Shown here: piece by piece, positions 24,546 to 35,300 of the stretch
Layout: each line of letters opens with the position of its first letter
Position numbering within the stretch: position 1 is the first letter of the stretch
Assembly (NCBI GenBank): GCA_037903475.1
Contig: JBAJFG010000140.1
Coordinates: 1,550,001-1,614,000, forward strand
Source: Ancylostoma caninum
Lineage: Eukaryota > Nematoda > Chromadorea > Rhabditida > Ancylostomatidae
DNA length: 64,000 bases
Direction: 5' to 3'
Notes under the pieces: model-generated
Database searches by the model: none
What the model saw: the letters and a program-made list of their open reading frames with translations, nothing else
What the model was told of the DNA's origin: nothing
Translations under genes and position numbers: made by a program

Positions 24546-26358
24546 AATTGATTTCATGAAATCTGCTTTCGCGTAGGTGAGAAGGTCCTCCAAGGTCAGG
24601 AGCGAACGGAACATAAGCGTGATCGGCAACCGGGAACCCTTCACTATCTGATTAGCTTTACGTGGCGAGCTGTCCCCACATATTGGAGGAAAAGCGTTAT
24701 ACTATCCAGTGTTGAATGTGGGGGCCAGGTTTTTGGAGGTTCTGCAGCGTGGTTACCTGAATGGATAAAGTGCTTATTGCATGTATATTTTATATGGGCT
24801 CAGGTGTCATGTGTCTCTGCTGCAACCCTCTCCCTGACTCACATACATACACAAAGCGGACGACACTTCCCGGTAGCGCATCCCTCTGGAGGGAAGAACG
24901 CTGGGAGTTTGCACTCACGTTTAGGGACGAAACCTCTGACTGGAAGCTAACGTGGGAGCACCTCAACCCTAAGCGAGAGTAAACCTGAGTGCCTCCCCCA
25001 GTTCTCTCACCTCGTCTGGATAATGGCATACAGGTCTGCAGAGCTGCAAAAAATCACCAATATAAGCTTTGTCCCAATGAGCCAGTACCTGTGATCGATT
25101 TGTCAAGAACACCTCTGTGCCCTCCATGCAAGGCACTCCTAAATCTGTTGACTGCTTTTTCCTCCTCAGTGCCAATTGACTAACAACGTCTTATAAAAAG
25201 GTAAAAGTCAGTGCGATTGATCATCTTCCAAAATCTTCCGCGGACCATCTGATAAAAAAAATGTTTTTGAGTTTATCCACATAAATTGAAACCAGAATAT
25301 AACAGTTGGTTCTGAGGAAAGATATTTGAGGAAATTATGTTACCACATTCGCGACTATGTGCTCAACCGGTTGGCACGCGTGGTACGACGCGTGGGACCG
25401 CGTGCTCAACCGGGTGAGCACGCTCCATTCAAACTTATATTTTTGTGGAGCAGTCATAATTAGCAAACTCCTGTGTAGTGGTATACTAAAAAATATTCAT
25501 GCGTTCTACACACGCACTGGGCAGAGCAGATCTTCCCTCAAGGTTTTTTTAACATGTAGTTCAAACATTCAAAATAAAGATCGATTCATATGAAAAAAGA
25601 CAGAAAGAACGATACACATAAGAAGGAAACTTCAATCAGTATTAAACGAATGGACGACAAACATTTGGAAACACTCTTGACGATCGTGAACTTGTTGAAG
25701 CATTTTTGAGCCTTGAGGGTAGCACTTGACAGACGGCTTTGGGCCGAAAATTAACTTAGGTGAAATTTCACTGCTTTACACATTTCACGGCGTGTTTGCA
25801 GGTCGGCCGAAGAAGTAAAATTTGAGCAGTTCCTCTGGATTACCATCGGTATTGTGGTTACTTGAAGGAAGTCTTTTGATCACTTCCACTTCATAGAAAT
25901 AATTACTCTTAATACTATATATTTGAGGTTTGCTAGGATTACCAGTCCTGAGCAAATTTCATTTTCGAATTTTTTTTTCGTTCACAACTTCTCCTCTTAA
26001 AGATGCTTAAAGTTTTTAATGGGCACGACTTTCGCGAATTCTTCTCATTTGATTTTGTGAAATTCCCACGTTTGCCTTATTGAGATGTGAGAAGGCATTG
26101 CGCATGAGTTCTCTATAATTATGATTTAATACTCAACTACTTCTATTATTCCTTGTATATGAAAGTTTAAGAAAATATAGTGTGAATTTACTCGGCATAA
26201 TATTCCCAGCTTAACGGTGAACTCAACTAGAAACGCTGTGGCTTATATGAAATTGAACTAGGATACATGGCAAATGCGCCTACACGCTTAGAACATCACT
26301 ATCATGGTTGTCTGAATACATGTTATATTAAGAAAAAAAACCGACATCAGCAAGAAGA
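24546..26358. other. upstream region of GT11 copy B
   Basis: AT-rich intergenic sequence with no recognised gene or repeat. The first coding ATG of copy B (26359) is preceded by an A-run and GACATCAGCAAGAAG. No distinctive promoter element is visible. Confidence 0.35.
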
Positions 26359-29300
26359 ATGCTCTGCAAGGCTTTATTATTCAACGGAGTAGTTATCCAA
26401 CTTGCAATGGTGATTTGGGTGGAAAATTGGTTTTCCATGGAAATATTTGACTCAAAGCAAAAATTCGTGCGGTTTCATCTAAATGAAGGCCGACTGGGTA
26501 ATCAGGTACTGTTTGGCGGTCCATAAATGCAGAGGAAAAATACATTTGCGAGACTCAGAAGTCAGGAAAATTCTCAAATTTTCGACATTCTCAGATCCGA
26601 GATTCTTCTTTACAGTTATTTCATCTCATCAGTGGATATGGTATTGCTAGAACGTTGGGAAGGAAGCATTATTTTCCATACCTTAATGAGACTGATTATG
26701 TCGCACAGTGTTTGAAACAGATGATAAAAGTCTTTCCACGACTGCAAGAAACTTATGTTGTAGCACCGGTGGGTTTGGCTACTATGTTCTACTCTGCCAC
26801 AGTCGCTCATACGTTATGTGTGCAGCACTTTGCACCTCCATCAGGGATGAGCGGATTATCCGTATCCGGTTATCCGTTTTGAGTTATCCGTAGGTTTTGA
26901 CCTATCCTTTTGACGCCGGATAACGATGCGGATGAAGCCAAGAAAAGTAGTTTTATTAAGCATGTTCTCAACAAAGGATCGTTTCCATACCGAGAAGTAT
27001 TGCTCGACCCAGCGCATTTTACATGATCAGTGGTCTACAACTTTATAGAAAGGTAAAAGTATAAAGGATAAAGTGGTCGGCGTTGATCGATCCGTTTGTG
27101 GGATGTGCCACGCCTTCGACTTCAGCATCGTAGAGGCATGAATGCGTATGCGCCCTATACAGTAATTTAGAGAGGGCACCCGATGTACCGAGTCTCTGCT
27201 TCATTCTCCTAGACTTCTCTGGCGCCACTTTATCGACCCCGAGGGGATGGATGCCTTTGTTGCCCACGAGTGCGGTCGAACCAATGGCCGTGTGCGGCGC
27301 AGCGAGCCTCTTACCTCTGCACCACACTCACCCTCTTGTAGAAAGGTAACACAGATTTTTAGCTGCCCAAAACGAAGTGCTTTTGCTCATGTCTTCTGCG
27401 TCAGACAATACTCAGGCAATACCTTAAAACCACCATTTACTTGTAAAATTATCAACAACGTTTTCTAATGCTTGGTTATTACCTTGACAAACTTTCGGAA
27501 TTTTCGCGGAGCTATTTCGGTACCTATCGCGGGTGATCCGACGGAAATTTCGAACAAGCTCCGCGGAAGTTCAGAACAAGCTCAGCAGAAGTTCCGAAGG
27601 TTTGTATGGGTAACAAAGTTAAAATTGATGACCTCGCAGCTCACCGATTAGTAGTGCCTCTTCTTCGCAAAGTTCACTTTGACTATTTATTGAACCCTAC
27701 TGTTCTCATCAATTTTTAATTGTGTTGATCAAATAGCATGCGAAAGTCAGTATGTTCATGATAGTCAATTAGTACCAGAAGGTTAGTCATAACTCCACAA
27801 AAAATATATGGAGCAAAGTCTCAGCCCCCTTCAGCTTCCCAGCTCGAAATAAAGCCTCGGAAGTACAGTCTCCGGATATCTCACCTTTGTACTGAAAAGA
27901 CACGGACACGTATTATCTCAAGCAGCTAGTGTGCCAATCAAATTAACAAATATCCAAATGTCACCGGAAACTGTTGTTTCTATGGCACTCTAGTTACTAC
28001 GTATACTTACACCTACTTATACCTCTTCATAATGATGCCATGCTCACTCTCGTGCCCAGAATAATGAATTTTGATGATCAACAAGAGAAAGAATTTCTGC
28101 TAATTCTTCTCCACAATATTCATATGGTATATCACATTTATCGTTCTTAATATTGTGGGATGTGGTGGTTTGTAGTATCTGGATCGCTTATCCGTTATCT
28201 GTTATCTGGTAACCGTTATCCGGTCATTTTTGGTCTGTCCGTTATCCGTACCGTTATCCGGATCGCGGAAAATCTCGTATCCGCTCATCCCTGATCGCCA
28301 TCAATGAAATCAGCATCAGAGATACACCCTTGTTAACATTGAATGAGCATGAGCATTTATTGGAAACAATTCAGTTGGGTTTGTGCAAAAATATGAGGCA
28401 TATTCAGAGTGTGAAATACTACGAAACTTCACTTGCATTCAAAGGCAACACCCATGGTAATTTTCCTCTCTCAGGTTTTGCTGACTGTAATCCTACATCT
28501 AATACCATGGTGAGAACGAATGGAGTGATCACCTACATAAAATTTCAGAAAACAGACGGCTTTGCAGCAAAATTGGCCAAATCCTACCAAATTTGTTTCG
28601 AAACATTTTTCCACTGGAGTATGAGAGTTAATGTGATCTGAGAACGATATTTAAAGTGCCACGAAATGGCAGTTTACTTTCATCAACAGGCCTACATTTT
28701 GGCGAATTGTGCCTCTTCAAACGTGGAGCGCATCTCATCCAGACGAATTTGGAACAGCTCCGTTCTGTGCTCTTGTCAACACCGATTTTGAGTGGATCTT
28801 GAACAAATAAGGCAATTTTTAGTCTCATCTAAAACCATTGTTGAAAACTATTTTTGTAGCGATTTTGCTCCGAGATTGCGGGCTGAACCAGTGCATTGGG
28901 AACCGAGAATCTGCGCTGAAAGTTATCGAATGTTTGAAAGTTCAAATTTTTTTTTGTAAAATCACTAGGATCCAGGAAGTGTTTTTAATCAGAACACGTA
29001 AGGGGACGAACACAGCACGTCTTATGAAGAACTGAGCAAGTGATATGTGCGACAGCAGCACGTGAGAGGAGGAACGCAGCGCGTAAGGAGTGGAACGAGG
29101 GGTTTGACCCCAGGTGTAACTGGGGTGGAACTGCGTTCCTCCTCTCACATGTTGCTGTCGCACATATCACTTGCTCAGTACTTCATAAGACGTGCTGTGT
29201 TAGTCCCCTTACGTGTCAGTTTGTGTTAGACGTGTTTTTGCACATTCACATTATAGCACGCTGTCGCTCTCTGATAATGAGCAGGAAGCAAAAATGAAAT

Positions 29301-32300
29301 GGAATGCCTGGACGCGCACATGCTTTGTGTCCCGGCGCTTAGTGGGTCCCGCGTTCACGCGGCGGGTTTTTATATCCGCGCCGAGTTCGCGTGCGACCGC
29401 ACCCACGCATCTCGTCTGACCGATTGCTGGTACCCGGTACGTACCGTGGCATCAGCCAGCCAGACAAGTCCCCTAGGGGCTCATGTAGTTTCCGCCAAAG
29501 CGGAGGCTAGACTGAGGCTTTCACACCTGGGAGTCGGCTTGTATACACTTTTTATCAGTGTCAGCAACATGTTTAGCTAACACGATATTAACGGAACTTC
29601 TCGCGCTGGAGTCGAACCTCAAATGCGACTGTATAAGAATTGATACGCAGGGCACGTCCGGCAGTTCAGATTAGTAAACGGGGGTGGAACACAGCATGTG
29701 CGGCACTAGCAGCACGTCCTCTTTCATAGGAGTGGACGGAGCTAGATCTTTTCGTGCTGGGGTCAAACCCCATGAATGCTGAGGTGGTTGTGCACTATCA
29801 AGAGCGCCTGATATTGATTGAAAATGGCCACGTCTCAGTCCACCGACGATGCCTCCAAAGCTAGCAGTGCGCTGTCAGATGACGACCGGGCACCAATGGT
29901 GCATCATGGGCCGCTGTCGTACAGTACTGTAACTGAATCGAACACATTGAGAGATGTGAAAAGATGCAAACTACTACACAGTACGTGAACTGCGACGATA
30001 GCCTTAAATGTAGAAATACACCAAAGCAGTTTATAATCAAAACGGCCGTGTGGAACATTGGACTGAACTGATGCGCATTTTCAAAACTTTCTATACCAGC
30101 ATTTTCATTAAACACATTCAAGGAAGACATTAATGAAACCATCGTGCCGTTCGCTGACTCTTGCTGTGACTACGACAATCCATTCAGGTCCGTCACTATT
30201 CGTTCATCCAGGTCAATAAAAATAGAGAATCAAGTATATGCAATTAATTCCAGGCTGACAAATGATAACGCTACTTATCTGCTTCTCGACTTTATGTTTG
30301 GGCAAAATCCACGATACTTCGAGAGATATCTGTCAGATGTCCGACACATTTTACAATTTTCCGGTGACTATAGTCGTGAGGGAGACTACATGATTGATCT
30401 GCTGAAAATGTGAGCTAGTGAGCTAAGCCTTAGATGAATAATTTTGTTTTATGTAGTTTGTCGATGTTTGCATGTGCGAGGACACCGTTGCTCTCATGTG
30501 ACTGCTGAATCGCAAACAATCCTCACGCAAGGTCTTCCCAAAATCAAAACGAACCCCTGCTCGAAAAACCAACATCTACAAAACCCCCGTTGGAAGCACA
30601 CGTAGATCTCGAAAACCAATTTGAGTTTGAATTGTTTTCTGAAACACTCCTATTATCGTTTACTTGTTCTTCCTCTAAAAATTTTAAGTGAATCCATGAA
30701 GTTTCCACTGTGCAGGAAATCTCCGATATCAAAGCCTGCAGAATATTCGCTCTAGTCGAATTTTTTCAAACTCTAAGCGTGCAATGCTTTTGGAGACTAC
30801 TGAACATTAACAGCGCATGTCAGGGGAGTGCATAGAGAGCCGCTGTTCCTGGTCATTTTCCATGGATTCCATGTCAGCTCTGATCCAAGATGATAAATAG
30901 ATAGGCCTTTTTTTCGTCCTTGATCCCCCTACAAACGCAATTTGTCCTTTAGAGGCAGAAAAAGAAAGGCCAAGACAAGAATCAAAGAATTTTATTATAC
31001 CAGCATACCTCGCGCTGACACTAGGAACAAGGAAATGAACCCTCAAACTCTTGAACTGAGAAGGAAAGGAGACGATCTGGAATTTTGAGGGAGAAAGTTC
31101 GCATAAGGTCGACAAATTGTTTCCATGCAGGTGTTCCTTTTTGTGGCTGTGATTGTCAAGATTGTTATAACCTTTTGTTTTCCTGCTACGGCATCAAACC
31201 TTTCCATTGCACACCGCCATGGACTCCGCGAAATACGTGATGCTTGCGAAGCGGAAAAGATAAAGATTTTTACAAGCGATAAGGGGGAGAATTCGTTGTA
31301 ATACCGCGTGAACTGGACATGACAGTTACCAAACACCACCTGGAAGATGATGAAACCTATGAGCCATCTTCTGTCGCTGAGTATCAAGAACAGTACCACC
31401 GGCAATGTCAGGCCCACAATCAGCGGAATGGGTGGCCCAACACACAGGATTTCGTGGCTGCTCAACATTATTCTGGTCCAACTTCGAAAACGTGTCCTGC
31501 GCATCTCTCGAATACCAACATGTTCCTTGAGCGGCTACGGAACACATGCCTCGAAGGAGAATGTATCGTGGAGTCCTAGCCCTTTGATGTGACTTTTCTC
31601 TATACTAACATTCCAAACGAAGCTGCGCTACAGGCCATCTTTGAGTTGCTCACCAAACATCAATCCTCCTTCATCATGTAGGGGTTCACTACTAGGCTAC
31701 TGATGACTCTGCTAGGCGAATGCCTGCATGCCTGCACTGCACCATTTTCCGCTGGGCTGGCCAATATAATAAGCACATTAGAGGTCTTGCTATGGGACAA
31801 AGGTTGGCACCATTTCTGGCTATGGTTTTCATGTCTAAAGTAGAAAAGCCAGTGCTGTAGCGAAAACCCCCACTATACAGTTGATACAGAAATAATGTTG
31901 CATAAGATGCCCGACTCATACAAAGATGGATATATGCTTCAATCTTCTCAATCAACAGTTTCCCACATTAAATTTACCAGAGAGAACCCAAAAGACAAAT
32001 GGCTGGCTTTCCTTAACGTACAGATATACTTGGCCCATGGAGAATATAAGACTAAGTGGTATCGAGTATCGAAAGCTCAGCAACAAGAACATCCTTATCC
32101 AATACTCTTCCGCACACACTGCCCAAGTAAAGAGAGCGTCAAGGAGAACATGTATCGCACAGCTACAAGAGTAACATCGGATGAAATAGAGCAGAAATGG
32201 TCAGTAGACTTGGCCCACCAACTTGGTCGTAGGGTCGCGGACACATACAAGTTACAACAAAACAGTTGAAGAAAACAGACGTAAGTTTTTTCTGATCCAC

Positions 32301-35300
32301 ATTTCATATTTGTTTAATATCTATGTTATTATTGCTATAAGTTTTCTCTACCTTACTGATGAGTGCAGGAGGAAACTTAGAGCAATAAAATTATTTTAGT
32401 CTTCGTATAAGGATAGTGCACGAGCTGAGGAGTCGTCGGCGAATATGGGTTGAGAAAAACTGTTGAGTATATAGGCATGAGATTGCCTGAAATCTGAGCT
32501 TTGGCCTGAAATATCATCTTCAGCTTAAAAAAAGTGTTGCGCAGTTGTCAGGCGGAATAACAATGCTACGTTACACTACATGGTGGTGGAGCGACAGAAC
32601 TGCAGATAAGAATAACTGAGGATCTCCCAAAACATAAAAACCAAGATATCTGCTTTATTTGGGAGAAATGAAATTACCGCAGTTGTCAGGTGAACTCAGA
32701 ACGAAATTCTGAGGGGAATGATAAATAAATCCTGGTAGTTTCACAATTCAATTCCAATGAAGAATCCAGGATGAGACAGATGCCCTTTCTGTCTCACCCT
32801 CGCGTCGGGCGCCCTCTCATAGTGCGTGCTCTCTCGCTAACCCCCTGAGCCACACGGGGATTTGTCTCAGGCGGGCTTTTTCAGTCCAGCATTAAAGGAA
32901 GTACCAAGTATTATATACCATTCTACTGGGAATCGCACGGGCTCGGCAGCTGACAACTGCGCAACACCTAATTCTTTAAAATGAAAGAGATATTTGGCGG
33001 AAAACGTTTTCAAGCATAGCCTGTTTTCTGTGCTAGTTTCAGACAAAGGTACTTGCTTTTACTACCGCTGTGTGTGCAAGGATGTCGGCAGTTCAACAGA
33101 GAACTGCTCAACTCACTGTTTTCTGAAAATTGCCGAGGAATTTTAAAGGACGCAAACCCCTGTCTGGATTTTAAAAAATCGATTTCTTCGTGGATTCATG
33201 GGAAAATCGTCGGTCTTGGTGTTATTTTGTAGAGAATTTAATGAAGAAGATCACTGACAACTGCCCAGCATACAGTTTTATGAGATTACCGAAATATTCA
33301 GCGAAAATCAAACTGAGATGCAATGAGTGTTACGATTAGCGTGGGTCTCGGCACGAAAGCACGGCGCCGGTGCAAATCTCTGACATGTCAGTTGTCTGAC
33401 ATGTTAGAGTGAGAATTTAGAGATTGTGAGCATATTTAACATTCCGCCTTTGAATGTGTGATCTTTCTTCCCTTTTCGAGCAATACTAGAGCTCCTTCGA
33501 TGCGAACTATCTTAAAAAAGGGCTTCACTATCTCGTGGTTGGTGAACAACCTCACTTTTTTGACCCAGACAACCCTCACTTTTCTGACCCCTGTCTCACA
33601 CTATGGTACCTATGATCCTATGAAGCAGAGTTCCACATCCCAGTTTCCACCGCAGCACCCGTTCATCTGATATCTTCGGAAATATTCCGTTCTGTCTAGA
33701 GTTCATTTCGGATAAAATGAGTAATGCGGTGCGAAGAAGTCTCCGAAAAGAGGGTCTTCAAGATGTGGTGAGGGTTGTAAATATAACACCTTCAAACCTC
33801 AAACGGGAACTATTTCGCAGCCGTGCGTACCAGCGCCTCTGTACCACACCCGGATACGCTATTTGTCCAAATGGCAGGACTGGTGATTGTACGATGTCAG
33901 GAGCAATATACCTCATCACCTGTCAATCTTGTGGGGAAGAATACTTAAGAGAAACGGGCCGACCTCTCTGTATTCGCATAAAAGAACATCTTGATGGATT
34001 AAACAAATCAAAGCCTTCCATCCCACTGATAGCACATCGCATATTGCGCCATGAAAACTCTGTCATCCAAATTGGAGTCATGGTCTTGTCGCTAAGCCCG
34101 AGATCATTGTGCGAAAAACATCAGAAGTATGCTGGATTGCCAGCAAAAGTCCTAAAATGAAAGGAAAAGATGATTAGGGCAATTTATATCAGTTGCGTGC
34201 GTCAGTCGCGCATCAGTCGCACGCATCCATTTGCAAGGGAGTTCCGATGAAAACCGGCCAACGCGGCATGTACATCAGGAGTGTGCGGAAGTAAAATTTT
34301 AAATCCCGTAAAACACAAAACGGAAAATGGTAGGCCAAAAATGGGCGGAAAACGGAGAGTGTAAAACGGAAAACGGAAAGTTTTGCCCAAGCATAGGTTT
34401 GTGACCAAACGTCCTCCTCACTGGATCTCCTAAGTAATTATATAATCAGTGAGCATATTTCTCACTGAACTTACTTACTAAGACTAGAAACTGTGAAGTG
34501 TGAAAAGTGCGATTTCTTTGCTTTACTTTAGAGCAGACCTATTCTGCAAAAATTCAGACAAAAAGGTAACTACGGTAGTTAATACATTTGCAATCTGGAT
34601 AGGATCATGTTATTCACAGAGGATCCCGTTGGAGCGAGTTAGCGAGAGAGGAAGGAGAAGAAGGACAGTGTGTGGCGAATGTGAAACACAAGCAACCTAA
34701 ATATCACGCAAACATCATGCGCCAATGGCGCCAGTGTGGAGCTGAGGATCATCGTCTGGCTAAAACAGTGACAATTGTGATGTGGCCTCATGCTTTTGTT
34801 AACTTGAAAGAAAGCCTACATCATACTTCGCAGAAATTCTTGATGCTCTTACCATGGCACGTCACAGTTTCACGGAAAATTTATATAAGTTCACCCCACA
34901 TTTCAGTTGAACCTTGTTTTTTTGAGAATTTTGAGGAGAGCAGGACACTTGTATGACATATTTGGAGCAATGATGAGGATCAGCGAAATCGCGACAGCAA
35001 ATGGCTGTTGGACGTCAATTTTGGAGCCACTGTTGTGAACTCATATACATTGTGCATCGAAACACGTGAACTCTCTTCAGGATAGGGAAATACCCCAAAT
35101 ACCTCGTCTCCCTCCATAATTTTCTGGGATTTTCCGTTTTCCGGGCTAAACAGCCGTAAAACGTGAAACGTAAAACGGAAGGCCAAATGTGGGCGGAAAA
35201 CGGAAAGCGTAAAAGGGAAAACGGAAAATTCCGCACACCCCCGATGTATATCCTCAATGAAAAGAACGCGCGGAAGCCGCGAGGCCGCAAACGTGCGCGT

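Noticed and set aside
28330..28641. 103-codon open frame in intron 2 of copy B as an extra GT11 exon
   Set aside because: Its frame cannot be reached from the exon 2 donor in phase, copy A has no counterpart in its intron 2, and exons 2 and 3 already join in phase with expected spacing to the conserved CC motif.
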